From Parietaria judaica (lineage: Eukaryota; Streptophyta; Magnoliopsida; Rosales; Urticaceae), in NCBI GenBank assembly GCA_954871525.1, contig CATOZS010000075.1, positions 1-64,000 of the forward strand: DNA of 64,000 nucleotides. The letters run 5' to 3'. Position 1 is the first letter of the stretch. Every line of letters begins with the position of its first letter. Shown here in pieces: positions 23,783 to 36,245 of this stretch. Under the pieces are notes generated by a model, which was not told the origin of the DNA, searched no databases, and was given only the letters and a program-made list of their open reading frames with translations. The translations under genes and the position numbers were made by a program.

Positions 23783-24295
23783 TAGAGGTGAACAAACGGG
23801 TATTCGGTGCTATTTTTAACAAATAATAGACCGAATACCGCATTTCGGTATTCGGTGTTCGGTTGCGGTATTATCAGTTTTTTGCCCACATTTACCGCTT
23901 TTAAATTAATATACACATCTCCATAAACCGACTACTAACATTGCACATAATCATGCTACTAAATGTTAATATTATAAATTATTACACATAAACGGATAAC
24001 TAAATATTAATATTACACAATATTACACCGAGAGATTATATAAGAAAAATATTTTTGATGTGTTGATAAGTATGGTAAATAGAATATAATAAATATAATA
24101 TTAGATCTAGTTAAAGCGGTAAAACCGGGTAAGCGGTTGTGGTTTTCACATTAAAACAGAAAATCCCGTGTTAACCTAATTTTGTATTCGGTTTTTCTCA
24201 GTATATTTGGTTTTAACCGCTTTAATAGCGGTTGCGGTTTAATCGGTATCGATTTGATCGGTTTTCGGTTAAAAATTCGGTTTTGTTCACCCCTA
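23783..24295. mobile_element. hAT-type MITE, TAGGGGTGAACAAA family
   Basis: Starts TAGAGGTGAACAAACGGG and ends TTTTGTTCACCCCTA. Flanks ATATCACT (23775-23782) and ATACCGCT (24296-24303) fit an 8-bp target duplication with two differences. The interior is rich in 'cggtattcggt' and 'gcggttgcggt' words. Such TAGGGGTG ends are typical of hAT elements. Non-coding. Confidence 0.7.
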
Positions 24296-24303
24296 ATACC
24301 GCT

Positions 24304-26020
24304 GTATGAGAGACAGAGCAAAAGGAAGGGGTGGGACCCCCTTACTTAAAATTAAAAATATTGTTTACAGATTTTGGATGATGATATAGGTATTAGTAAA
24401 CTTTAATAACTATTGCCATTATAAATTCAGTTTGGCATCATATGATATCTGCCCAGTTGATTTAAAATTAGCTATTTTTTCACGATTGTCTTATTTATAA
24501 AATATTATTTTTTTATAGGTTCTCACTTTTGCGCCATTAAGGGTATTCCGTTAATTGGGACGTGACGTTTTATGCCACGAAAATAAGTAAAATAAGAAAA
24601 GAGAATATAAGTAAAATATCGTGTGGCTACTTTCACTGTAAACAGCCCTTATTATCGAGATATTTGAGGTAAAACCGTAAAAGTACCAAAATATTGTAAA
24701 ATTATAAAACTTTTTGAGTATTTTATCCCTATTAAATGAGAACGAAATGCGATTAGCTAACAAGTAACAGTTAATGCCAAAACTGTTTTATTAACTTTGG
24801 ATTTCTATATACACGCCGGGTGCTAGGAAAAAAAAAACAAAGATTGGATTTTTTTTTTCTTGTCAGATTTTTATTAACTTTGAATCTTTAATGCGTCAGA
24901 AAAAAAAAATTAACATTGTGTATAATTACTTATTTATTAACAAATTATATTCCCTATTCTAAACACGGTATGGAAACTAGAAAAAAGATTTTCCAAAGTT
25001 TAATATTCTGGTTTTGAGACTAGAATCGGAAATTCCGTTGCTCTAGTTTCCCATATGTTATATATATTTTTTAGTTTTTTTTCATTAAAAACGTTTTAAT
25101 GTTACCGAAAAAATTATTAATGTTTAGTTCTTACTCTGAATATTAAAAATCTTTAACAAAATGCCCAAACCGAACACCTAAAAATAATTGAGACGGTAAT
25201 TAAAAATACAGGGCTGAGAGAGCGATGTGATGTGTCAATACATGTAACGTCACACAAAGTCATTTGACGGAATATTTTCTAAAGGAATCAACAATTTATT
25301 TATTGTTAATGTTTGTTTCATTGTCGCTAATTTTTAAATATAGATATTAAAATGCAAAAACTCAAATTTATATATAGATTTTTGTACAGATATGCCTTTA
25401 ATAATGAATGAAATTATGTAATGAGTCAAAATTCGCAAGTCACCAACTTCAACAGATTGAGTCTTAAACTGAGTGATATTGTCGATCACATGCACCATTT
25501 TTTTTTTCTTTCAAAGTTGTCCGTTGGCTTAATATTAAAGACTTCTATATATTGTAATGTATATTTGTGATTGATTGCCCAATAAATATAAGTGCAATTG
25601 AAGGTGATCTCCGAACGACTGAATATTTTAGGGTTAATTTGTTAAAACATCTTTCATTTATCTCCATGACACTGTGGCATGATTTCTTCTCCCACCCCCT
25701 CGTCAATAAATCTATTTCGTTCACAAGCAACCAACCATTTTTAAATACTTTGATATATATCCACGCAGTTGGTCAAATACGATCATATATCGTTAAATAA
25801 TTCAATTGGAGAAATAATTGATGAGTTCGAGTCTTGCAAGTGCCAGGTATTCCAGATAGAGTTAGGGTAATGCTATCAGTAACTAGGGCAGAATTACCTG
25901 CAGGGTTTAAGTTAAGGGGGGTAATTTGGAAGTTTTAGAGATAAAAGAGACTTTTGGTTAAAATAATTAGAAGAGGATAAGTATGAAATTTGTAATAAAA
26001 TTACAAGAGGTAGCTTGATG
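24304..26020. other. AT-rich intergenic stretch
   Basis: No gene recognised. ORFs such as 25545-25730 and 25567-25800 overlap on opposite strands and show no motifs. The sequence next to the solo LTR at 26026 is AT-rich. Confidence 0.35.
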
Positions 26021-26025
26021 AAGAG

Positions 26026-26837
26026 TGTTAAGGGTATTTTTCGAAGCCTAGAAAAATTAAGGCTCAGCCCAAAAAACCTGCCCAAAAGGCTTAAAAGACT
26101 AAAAAAGTCCACATAGACGACCTGGGCCCACCGCAAAAAAGTCAGCGGGACTCGCCGCAAAAAGTCAAAGGGACTCGACTCAAAAAAGTCAACCTAAAAA
26201 GTCAACGGGACTCGGCCCGAATAAAGCCAGTAAAAGTTTTGTTACTTTTACCACAAAGGGGCTTTAAATTAATTAAAAGCACCGCGCACCGCGCACCGAG
26301 CACCGCGCACCGAGAACCGCGCACCGAGCACCGAGCACCACGCACCGAGCACCGCGCACTGAGAACCGCGCACCGAGCACCGCGCACCGAGCACCGCGCA
26401 AGCAATATCATAATTGCTCAGGGGCCCATCGAAGTAATTATTAATTACTAAGAGGTCCATGCACCCTTCTATAAATAGAAGCTCATTTCAATCAAAACGG
26501 TAACTTCAACAACTCAGATCAACTAAAAAAAAAAACGCTCTAAAGCGATAAAACCTCCGTTTTCCATTCTCTTAAATATCCCGACTTAATTACCCGACTA
26601 ATGTTGAGCGTCGGAGGTGGATACGGAGGCACCCCCTCCGTATCCCCTTAAAAGTTCACGCTTATTTCATTATTTCAGCAAGATATACAAAGACGGAGTT
26701 CTGGAAGATATTTCCGGCTTATCAAGAAATACGAATCAAGCTTCAAGACCCCCTTTGACCGTCAAGAGGTCATTGGGCCCGGCCCAAAATCAAGACTTGG
26801 GCCGCTTTAAGTGTTGATCCATTTTTCGGCATTAACA
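26026..26837 (+). mobile_element. Solo LTR with an internal GCACCG array
   Basis: An 812-bp sequence starts TGTTAAGGGT and ends TTTTTCGGCATTAACA, flanked by perfect duplications AAGAG at 26021-26025 and 26838-26842. It is homologous to 19400-20342. Repeated 'aaaaagtcaacgggactcg' phrases occur near 26130-26220, and a short-period array lies at 26280-26400. ORFs across the array on both strands (26202-26460) are products of the repeat, not genes. Confidence 0.88.
26280..26400. repeat. Short-period array of GCACCGCGCACCGAG words
   Basis: About 120 bp of 7-bp words (GCACCGC/GCACCGA) grouped in a 14- to 15-bp higher order, with occasional 'gagaacc' variants. It lies in the U3 side of the solo LTR. 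The related LTR at 19400 has only a decayed GCGCACCG version, so the array expanded in this copy or collapsed in the other. Confidence 0.8.
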
Positions 26838-27106
26838 AAGAGTACAACACCCTTATGCGTTGAACTTTTTTTTAATAGGGTGACGCTATCGGCCAATGCT
26901 ACAATGCAATCTCGCATTACTAGATATATTCGGCGTAAGAACATGTGACACTATTGACCAAGTTTACATATGTAAAAGGGGCAAGCATTTTGCTTCGCAT
27001 GAGGTTTAAACCCTTGACCTCATTGAGAGGTGAGTAGTGGTGTAAACCCAAGCTGATTGTAGCATCCGAAATAGAGCTCAATTGGAACAACTTTAAACCT
27101 TTTAAC

Positions 27107-28903
27107 CAAGGATTCGAATATCGAGATAATTGTTCGATTATCGGGCGATTAATCGCTGAAATGAGGTTCTCGGTAACTTATCTCCCATTATCGTTGTCGT
27201 TTTATACTTTTCGCGAAAAATCATTTCGAAAACTTAGGTACTTTTCGTTCAAAGTTATCAAGAGTAATTTAACAATAATCGAAGGGCTTTTCGCGCAAAT
27301 ATGGATAAGTTATAACCCTAATATTTCTTCCCCCTTTTCACGACATCATATTCCATTTTCCACCTCCACACCACAATTTTCGCCTCCTCCTTCACCATCC
27401 TTATGCCTTTCCGAGATTTTCTCCTGGAGAAATGGTTTCTTCTCGCCAGTTCATGAGGAATTCGTTGCCCTAAGTTTATCACGGCAAAAGTTCCCACACT
27501 TTTGTAATCTTGGAATATAAAGGTATTTTTAGGGTATTTTTAAATAAATTTTGAGTGTTTTATAGATTAAGTGTTGTCTATTCATGAAATATGTAAAATT
27601 TTCACAATTTTATTCTATATTTTTAGTACTTACTTAGTAATGTATTAGGTTGAAATGAAAGTTCAAGATCATGTTTCATATAACTTTGATTGTACATTTT
27701 TTAATTTTGAATCAAATATTGTTGTCGAAATATATTTTTCTTAGGTTTATGATGACTTAGTAATGTATTAAGATGAATAATGGTGGATCTGTGCGTTTTT
27801 TTTTTGTTTTTTGTTTTTTTGCAAATTTGGGGTGATTTTAGGCTTTGTCCGAATTTTAGATAATAGTGGCAAAGGTACTTATTTTTTGGAAATTATGGAA
27901 CTTGATCTTTATTTTGAACATTTTTTTATGTAATTTCATTTACTAACATCCTATTTAATTAGAAAACCGAGTGTTGGACATAATTGTTTTTGTAATTTGA
28001 TGTTTTCTCGAATTTTCAGTTTCTTATGGCAAATGTACATATGTTTCAGAAATCGGTGAATTTGAGTTAGTTAATCGATTTTGTTCTTGTGATGTCGTTT
28101 TATAAAAATGTATATGATTTATAATCTGTGAGGCTGGCATATTTTTTTTTTTTTTTTGCATTTTTCTCTAATTGTAAATTTATTGCGGCAAAAGTACATA
28201 TGTACCAAAAATCAGTTAATTTGAGCTACTTAATCAACTTTTTTGGTGTAGTTTCATTTTATAAGAATATTGTAATTTACAAACTGTGAGGTTGACATAT
28301 ATTTTTTATTTTTTATTTTGATGTTTATCTGAATTGTAAACTTATTGCTACAAAAGTATATAAGTATCGTAAATAAGTTAATTTGAGCTAGATAATCAAA
28401 TTTTTTAGTGTAGTTTCATTTTATAACATTGTATATAATTTATAAATTGTGACTTTGAAATATTTTTTTTTTGTAATTTGATTTTATTTAATTATTGCGG
28501 CAAAAGTACATATTCTTAGAAAATTGGTTAAATTGAGGTAGTTCTTAAATTTTTATCTTATAATATCAGTTGGGCAGATTTTATATAACTTAAAATTGAT
28601 GAGTTTCAAATATTTTAATACATGATTTGTGACTTATGTTATATTATGTATGAGACTTATGTTTATATTTTGGTGACACTAGTATTTTATGTTATGTTTT
28701 TTAGTTTAAAATATGCATGAGAATATTTTATAGGTTTTGCATCGATAAATCCATCGATAACCGATTAATCCATCGATAAGTTCGATAAGTTTCGATAACG
28801 GCAAACGATTTTATAGGTTTTCCATCGATAAATCCGTCGGTAAACAGTTATTCCGTCGATAACGACAAACAATTTTTGGGCAAAAACGGCATTCAAATCC
28901 TTG
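27107..28903. mobile_element. CAAGG-family hAT-like element, long form (copy 2)
   Basis: A 1,797-bp element starts CAAGGATTCGAATATCG and ends CATTCAAATCCTTG. It is flanked by perfect 8-bp duplications CTTTTAAC (27099-27106 and 28904-28911). The terminal regions contain the ATCGATAA words of the family. The interior has a run of diverged tandem units (about 27880-28590). No transposase was found; the 119-codon ORF at 27161-27520 has no recognisable motif. It may be an enlarged non-autonomous member. Confidence 0.8.
27880..28590. repeat. Diverged tandem repeat, unit ~170 bp, about 4 copies
   Basis: Each unit runs 'attg(c)ggcaaaagtacata', then 'aaatcagttaatttgagctag', then 'ttttagtgtagtttcattttataa', then 'aatttataaactgtgag', then a T-rich tract. 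The copies lie near 27880, 28010, 28180 and 28340-28560. Internal to the CAAGG element. Confidence 0.6.
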
Positions 28904-28911
28904 CTTTTAAC

Positions 28912-29901
28912 TACTGTATTATTAAAGAACGAGGAAAATAAATATTATACCGTTTAATATGATGATGAATTACACATTGTATATATCGTATGTTCTAATC
29001 AATTGTCAAAACTATAACGTTAATTCCGTTACTTTTTTATAGTATTTGTTAAAGCATGAATCTCGATTATTGTTTAGTTGTTATTCATTATTTCTAATTG
29101 GCTTATTTATGGAAAGTATTGACATGCTTGATGTCATAACAGATGAAATTTATTTTAGGAAAGTCCCAAGTCGCACATGTTTAGGTTCGTGCGCATCATC
29201 AATAAAAGAGTGATGGAGTCGGCCTCTCTCTACAATGAGTGAAGAATATTGTGCTTAAGTTAATGAAGAATTAATATTGCCCATTATTGATGATCAGATG
29301 AGAGAATCAAGGATCTTATTTACATCATCAAGATGGAATTTTTTTCATGCTCAGCTCCTTTATGTCCTCGTTGTTAAGGTCCCATTTTGATAGCATTTAC
29401 AGAGATATCATGATAAATATTCAGGAGAAATCATTAGAAATTCACGAGTGAAGTGGAGAAGGACGAGACTTCGTAGCTGATTGTTGCAAGGGGATCTTGC
29501 CTTCATCAAGAGTTCACGTGCTGGATGTCAAAGTTGTTGGTGTGACAACAAGGGGGAGTTTCCTTTGTATGCTTTGAGTGCATATGTTTAGTGTTTGTAA
29601 TAATCTCTTGTAACTCTTGGTTGATTAATCTAGGTTAGTGGCTCGCAGAAGTAGTGAAAAGAAGTTCAAACAGCGTTACTAAAAAAGTATTGGTGTTCCT
29701 ATACTTTTCTGCACGCACTTTACTTTCACATTGTTTATACTTATCACGGCATGATCTAAGTACAACGCAAAAATACGTCATTACAGTATTTCAATTATAC
29801 ATTAGTTAAATTAATTAAATTAAATAGGGATAATCGTGGCTAAAGTCTCCGAAGGTCAATTGGAAAGGCATGACTTCATTGTCCATTGATTTTAAACGAT
29901 G
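28912..29901. other. Intergenic stretch with possible retroelement scrap
   Basis: No intact gene. Near 29150-29760 the composition is less AT-rich. A phrase 'caacaagggggag' near 29550, followed by a leader-like stretch, resembles the polypurine tract region of a copia-type element. This is weak evidence of a decayed retroelement. Confidence 0.3.
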
Positions 29902-29909
29902 GTTGGGGG

Positions 29910-30583
29910 CAAGGTGCAAAATTTCGCGAAAATCGGTCGACATTTCGACCGATTTTCGTTTTTCGGAGGTATGCGAAACGAAAACCCTGTCGTTTCGCTG
30001 GATTTTTACCATTTTTCGCATTTTTTGCATGGGCAAGTGGATGGAATTTCGTTTTTCGCTTTTGTGTGTTAAATCTGCGAAAAATGGATGGAATTTCGCT
30101 AAAAATTAAACTTTTGGTAGATTTTGGCAAAAATACCAATTAAATTTTCGGCAAAAATACCAATTAAATTTCCGGTGTAGAATTAACATGCATATTCACT
30201 TAATATTACACATTTAACATACACATTCACTTCACATAATAATTTGACTTAATATTATACACTTCAACTAATAAAGTGACTTAACATTATACATTTCACC
30301 TACATATTTAAGTTACAAATGTATTTTTTTGTATACAATTATGTCTTGTATTTATTAAATATGTAGTTTTGAACCTATATAAATATCTTGCTTAAATACT
30401 CAAATATTTTTTACAAAATATCCATCGAAAACCCAATCGGCATGCGGTATGCCCATGCGGTATATGCGGCATGCGGCATGCCCTTTTTTTTACCATTTGC
30501 CCATCGACATACCCATCGGCAAGCGATATATCCGTAAAACGGAAAATGCGAAACGATATCGGCAAGCGGCATTTTAAACCTTG
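29910..30583. mobile_element. CAAGG-family hAT-like MITE (copy 3)
   Basis: A 674-bp element starts CAAGGTGCAAAATTTCGCG and ends GGCATTTTAAACCTTG. It is flanked by GTTGGGGG (29902-29909) and GTCGGGGG (30584-30591). The left half is rich in 'ttcgcgaaaa' words, the right half in 'atgcggcatgcgg' and 'ccatcggcaagc' words. ORFs on both strands here are short and repetitive. Its right end abuts the copied P450 downstream sequence at 30591. Confidence 0.8.
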
Positions 30584-30590
30584 GTCGGGG

Positions 30591-30910
30591 GTATTTGACT
30601 GCCATCGTGCATATATATATATATATATATATTTGTGTGTGTGTATGTTTATTGATGAACACGCAATATATTTTACTCTCTTAAAGAGTACTTGAAAGTT
30701 GAAACTATATATGTATATACACACGATGTTGTGATTTAGTAGTTGTCTTACAACTATTTGCTTTTTCATTGCGATTTAATTGTTGGGATTAAGTTCATTG
30801 AATAAACTTGTGAGTCTGTAACAAGTATATTTGAAGACATTAGATCTTAGAAGTTATGTTTTCGTAGTAGTATAAGTTAATTAGTATAATCTTCATGTAG
30901 TAGAACTAGT
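30591..30910 (+). repeat. Copy of the P450 downstream flank
   Basis: Matches the minus strand of about 15789-16080, the DNA just past the P450 stop codon, in the same gene-relative direction. No P450 exon is recognisable on its upstream side, which is now a CAAGG element and unrelated DNA. It may mark a lost tandem P450 copy. Confidence 0.65.
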
Positions 30911-33290
30911 GCTGTCGGAGTGACAAAACGTTAACAAAATGTTAAAATTCACATTGTTTTTGACCAATTTTACAGAAACGGGAAATATCTTGGTTCAAAG
31001 TAAGATTGTGTATTTAATCTTTCAAAATAAATAAGTTTGGGAATGTACCCTCTTTAATTTGAGAAGATCGATATTTGATCATTCAAATTATTTTTTGGAA
31101 CGTTCCTCTTTGAAATTGAAATATTGGATATTTTTGCCACTAATATTATTTTTATAATTATTGTTTATAAGAATAAAGAGCTGCAAGACCCTTCGTTTAA
31201 ATCTCTTATATATTCAAAAACATATCACACGATATATGCAAGGTAATACTTTATTTCGACTCTAGTTTGACTCTTTCTCTTTTAAAAAAAAAAGACATGA
31301 TATTAGGACTTATTGTCTCACTCAAAACCCTGCAATTCAACAACATATCGAAATGTTGATTGTGAAGTAAGCTAAAATTAATTGCAGTTTATTGTTAATT
31401 AAAACTAACTAGAAGTATTTAATTTGAATAGAAAACAATTAAGATAAACTGACAACCAGCTATAAACTATCAAAATAAATAAGATTTTAATTGTTGAAAG
31501 TTGTGTTGACGTCTCTGTCATCTGTATGGTAATACTTTTTTATTTAAGGGAATCATCTGTCTATATGATAAATGAATTGGCATTTCATGTTTAAGCCTTT
31601 AAATACAAACAAAGAAATCAATCTAAAAATTAAACCGACAAAAACTATCCATTTTATTTTCTATCTATTTTTTATGTGCATATGTGTACCACATGATCAC
31701 ATTTAAAACCATGTTTTATATACTAAAAGTTAAGATAACATAAGACGAAATCAGCAAGGCATTTTTTATTTATTTTATTTTTATCCCTATTCGAACTTGA
31801 TTTTCTTTCTTAAAAAAATAGATACGATAAGACAGGTAATATTTTAATAGAATATAACGATCTGAGTTTGATTTTTTCATAATAAAAGAATATTTGCATT
31901 AATCAACAATACCACCTTCAATGATCATGTACATACATGATATATCATCACGAGATTCACGACATTTATACTATTCGTTTCTCCTTATATCTTTAAATAC
32001 AAGAATAATAGAGTTTGGTTTGTCGAGCCTATTTGAGTAGATATCCATTTATAATAATCACCATGCATATCATGTTTCTCTTAGTCAAATTTCTTTGATT
32101 GGATTGGAAAACCATTAAGTTTGATTATTAAATATCACTAAATTATAGAAGTATTTTGATTTTCAAATTTCTCAATGTCCCTGTTTCGTGGTTATTTATG
32201 ATGGAGTTGTATTTATTAGAGCAAGGTTAGTTTTCGACGAAAAGGTGGCATAAGTTCTTGCATGGAGAGATCGTGACAGTCTTTAACCGAAAGTAGTTTT
32301 CTCTAGCGCCAATCTCAAGGGGTTTTCATTACCGGTCCGTTGAATTACGTTTATTTCCAGTAGAGATATCTAGTTCTCCATACGATTGCATGTTGACTAA
32401 AAAATCATGAATTTAGCCATTCCTTGACCTACTCTTCGAAAAACAGGGACACCAAAACGCACCCTGATCCTTGTCGCGATTTGGAAACTTCTTAGTTTTT
32501 CTTAGAAATAATCGGACTAGGTTAAAACTCGAGAAAAAGATAGTTCAAAGATCATTCGATTTGTAAAACTAAAATATATAATAAATTGTGCATGAATAAA
32601 TATTCTATTTATTCATACAACTAAAGTAAAACTATATATAATTATATATTACCAAAAGACTAGCGCGGTGAGCAACAAATTGTCAACAGATAAGAGATTG
32701 GGGAGCCGCAAATCACCGTCGAGAAGCGCAGATGCCGTCTAAGTTGAATCGAAGGGAGAGTGTGATCAGAGAGACATAAAAGAGACTGAAGAGAAACTTA
32801 AACTATAGTAAAATTCTAATAATATTAAAAAAAATATATATACATATATTTATTTGAAATTGATAACGGGGCTAGATATAGGGAATTTTAAGCTTTGTCT
32901 CAGTCTGAACCGAGAAACGGGACGTCCCAATATAATATAATAATTTCTGATTTTTTTGGTATGTAGGATTGGGACGTAACCAAGAATCGTGAACTAAATT
33001 CCAAGCCCTGGTTAACCGGATTTAAAAAGTTCTTTCTTTTTTCATAATACAGTCACTCCCTTCAAAGACATGAAAAATAGCTTTCCAAAAGTTAACAAAC
33101 TGACATTTGATTACTTGATGTAATTTTTAAGTAGCTATCAAGTCATTGTTATGATCATCTTAAACTTTGAGCAAGAGAGTTTGGAGGTATGAGACTGGGC
33201 AAATGATATGTGATGATGGGACGTTCCCAACATTGTAGACGTATGAGACTGCACGGTTTTTGGAGATCATACAGCTACATCTATTGGACT
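30911..33290. other. AT-rich intergenic stretch
   Basis: No gene, transposon end or array could be identified. Long ORFs are absent on both strands. Confidence 0.4.
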
Positions 33291-33299
33291 GTGAGGTCG

Positions 33300-33460
33300 A
33301 TGAGGCTTAAAAGAATTGGTCGGTACTACGTATGTCAACAAGATGCATCTTCTTTTCGGTAACTCGTTCATAGGAGCTCCAAATTTAAGCATGCTTGTCT
33401 TCGAGTAATCTTGGGATGGGTGACCGCCTGGAGTAATCATCAATACGATAAAGCGGCCGG
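33300..33460 (+). mobile_element. Cassandra-like LTR segment carrying a 5S rRNA domain
   Basis: The stretch 33376-33437 follows the 3' half of plant 5S rRNA. It has a decayed A-box region 'ctccaaatttaagcatgctt', a variable middle, then the well-kept C-box phrase GGGATGGGTGACCGCCTGG. The upstream part does not match 5S rRNA. A 5S domain inside other sequence is the hallmark of Cassandra TRIM retrotransposon LTRs. No second LTR or clear ends were found, so this is a fragment. Confidence 0.6.
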
Positions 33461-34006
33461 CGCGATACACAAATATATCTCTTTTTTTGAGTTCCTTTTC
33501 AACATTTTGTCTATTTGTTTAATTTTCTTGTATAAAAAATATGGAAAATAAATAAGTTAGTCATCACTTTCACTTACGCTATTATTAGTTTTATAGATAA
33601 TAGATACCAGCATAAATAGGATCTTCAAATAGTATATAAATTAAGACTTATTTTTTTTATATAAAAAAAACATAAAAACAAAAAAACAAAAAACAAGAGA
33701 CCAAAAGATTATTGCGCTTTCCTTTTTTATTTTTAAGAAATAATTGCGATAAAAGTACGTAATGTTTTACAAAATAGCATGACATTCATGATATTATGAT
33801 TAAATACACAACTATACAAAGTCATGAAATTTACATTTTTGATTAATTTTTGATTTATTTATTATCACAAGTGTACAACTCAAATTAACATGCATTGTTT
33901 TACATTTGAAATTAGACAACTAATCAATATATAAATTTTGCGATTTTGAGTATTTATGTGGGCAAATGTAGTATTTTCGTTCCAATCATCACTTATTTAT
34001 TAATAG

Positions 34007-34189
34007 CAAGGTATTAAATTTCTCAAATATTCATCGGCATGCTCATCGAAAATCTTTTTTCGAGGATATGCGAAACGATATATCCATCGGCATATCCATC
34101 GATTTACCTATGAGATACCAATCGACAAGCTATATATCCATAAAATGAAATGTGCGAAACGACATCGACAAGCGGTATTTAAAACCTTG
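34007..34189. mobile_element. CAAGG-family hAT-like MITE, short form (copy 4)
   Basis: A 183-bp element starts CAAGGTATTAAATTTCTC and ends GGTATTTAAAACCTTG. Perfect 8-bp duplications ATTAATAG lie at 33999-34006 and 34190-34197. The interior has 'catcggcatgctcatcg' words like those in the right half of 29910-30583. Confidence 0.85.
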
Positions 34190-35279
34190 ATTAATAGTAT
34201 AATTTTTGTTTAAACGTTGTAGTCTAAAAAGATATGTTACGTCCTTTAAATGCGATTACTAATATTTTTCTTTAATAAATTAAATGCGTCAAAGGGTGTG
34301 ACTGACTATCTATGAAGTAAATTATTTGACTCTCTCTCCCTCATCTCGTGGATTGCTTTTTACTTGTACCTATTATGATAAACATTTTTTTTTCATAATT
34401 AGTTAGTGCAAAATATATGGTAAAAGAGATGACTATTTACATATATATAGAGAGATAGCGGTTGCAGACTACATTATAGTTAAGGTCGGATTTGGTCAAA
34501 TCCATCCTCAACTCTACATTTGTCGTTTTATCATTAAAAAGATAGGAATAGAGGCAAGATACAAGAGGACTTTCAGCCCATGATAGAACAACCAACAAAG
34601 GCCCAGTTCGCAAAAAAAGCCCAAAGAGAAAAGCCTCTATAAACCCTAAGCCTATAAATACAAAAGAAAACCTCACTGAGAGGGGGTCGGCCAAGAGAAG
34701 ATAGCAAAGAGAAAAGAAAGAAGAGAGAATGGAGAAAAAAATCCACCAAACCCATTGAACTACGTGATGACCTGATCCCGGTTCGACGGGTACGTAGGTA
34801 GCCTCGCCGAAGGCGACGGGGTGCGGTATCAAATCATATTTTATATTATTATTCCTTCGAGTGTCCAAGATATCACACGGGAAAGACCGAGTCCTTTAGG
34901 TAGAAATAAATCGGGGATAATCGTTATTCATATTTTGTTGTGTTTGTTTGATTATCCTCGTGACTGGTAAGGCGGTGAAAATCGCTCTCTACAGTTTGGC
35001 GTCCACCATGGGGCTTAGTTTTTCTCTAACTCACAGACAGGAACTCGAAGAGATGACGACCAACGACGACAACGACAACACCGAGCACTGATCTCGTCTA
35101 TACCTTTGATAAATGAAACTGTATTCTTTCTTAGTTTTCCTGCAGGCCTTGCCGTGAGGTTCGATTCGATAGGTCATTCGCCCCTATCGAACGCTCGAGG
35201 AGAAAGTTACAGACACTGGAAGATTCATCACCGAGGAAAAGCTCGAACGAGCGGGGAGACCCAACGAGCAGCGTGGGAG

Positions 35280-35870
35280 GCCAGCTGCTTCCCCGCAGGA
35301 GGAGAGCTGCTTGCCCGTGAGAGGAGAGTAGCTTGCGACAGGCTACGAGCCGACGACCAACAAGGCCGATGACGTGCTTGCTACGTGCAACGACACCTGC
35401 TTCCCCATGGCAGGAGAGCAGCTTGCGACAGGCTACGAGCCGACGGCAAACGAGGCCGGTGACGTGCACCTGCTTCCCCATGGCAGGAGAGCAACTTGCG
35501 ACAGGCTAGGAGCCGATGACGTGCTCGCTACAGTTGCTTTCCCACGGCAGGAGAGCAGCTTGCGACAGGCTAGGAGCCGACGACAAAAGAGGCCGATGAC
35601 ATGCTCGCTAGGTGGAACGACATATGCTCCCCCCATTCCAGGAGAGCAGCTTCGACAAGCTAAGACCCGACGACAAGCGAGGCCGACGACGTGCTTGCTG
35701 GGTGAAAGGAAACCTGCTTCCCCACGGCAGGAGAGCAGCTTGCGAAAGGCTAGGAACCGACGACGAGCGAGGCCGATGACGTGCTCGCTAGGTGGAAGGA
35801 AGGACACCCAGGAGAGATGCTTGCCCGTGAGAGGAGAGAAGCTTGCCCGACAAGCAGGGCTTCCCGATGA
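35280..35870. repeat. Array of GGAGAGCAGCTTGCGACAGG units
   Basis: Units of about 66-92 bp carry 'ggagagcagcttgcgacaggctac/aggagccgacgac', then 'gaggccgatgacgtgctcgct', then 'tgcttccccacggca'. Six to seven copies are visible. Because unit lengths vary, ORFs on both strands here (35374-35922 plus, 35433-36167 minus) change register and look like repeat products. Confidence 0.75.
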
Positions 35871-36089
35871 GACCAGCGAGGACGACGACCTAATCCTACG
35901 TAGCACAAGAGGTACTTCTTGAGAGGAGAGAAGCCAAGCCTGCCCGATGAGAACGGTTTTCCGACAAGATGAGCGAGGAGCGAGGACGACGTCGACGGAG
36001 CAGGAGGACAGGTGCTTCCCCGTAAGAGAAGAACAGCTTGCCCGATGAGCTAAGATTCGACAACCCAGGCTTTCCGACGGGGACGATGA

Positions 36090-36245
36090 GCGAAGAACGG
36101 CGATGAGGTGCTCGCCGCCTACCACGAGAGCTGCTTGCGCCCACAGCGATGAGGTGCTCGCCGCCAACTGCGGGGGTTACTTGCGCCCAAAGCGATGAGG
36201 TGCTCGCTGCCTACTGCGGGGGATACTTGCGTCCACGGTGAGGTG
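36090..36245. repeat. 54-bp tandem repeat, 3 copies
   Basis: The phrase 'gcgatgaggtgctcgc(c/t)gcc' plus 'ctgcttgcgccca' recurs about every 54 bp. It lies inside the non-autonomous LTR element. Confidence 0.7.

Noticed and set aside
26202..26460. ORFs rich in Cys-Ser-Val-Arg-Gly or Thr-Glu-His-Arg repeats
   Set aside because: They are translations of the GCACCG array on both strands inside a solo LTR.
35374..36167. Long overlapping ORFs on both strands (182 and 244 codons)
   Set aside because: They run through tandem arrays of the non-autonomous LTR element, change content with the repeat unit and have no domain. They look like by-products of stop-free repeats.
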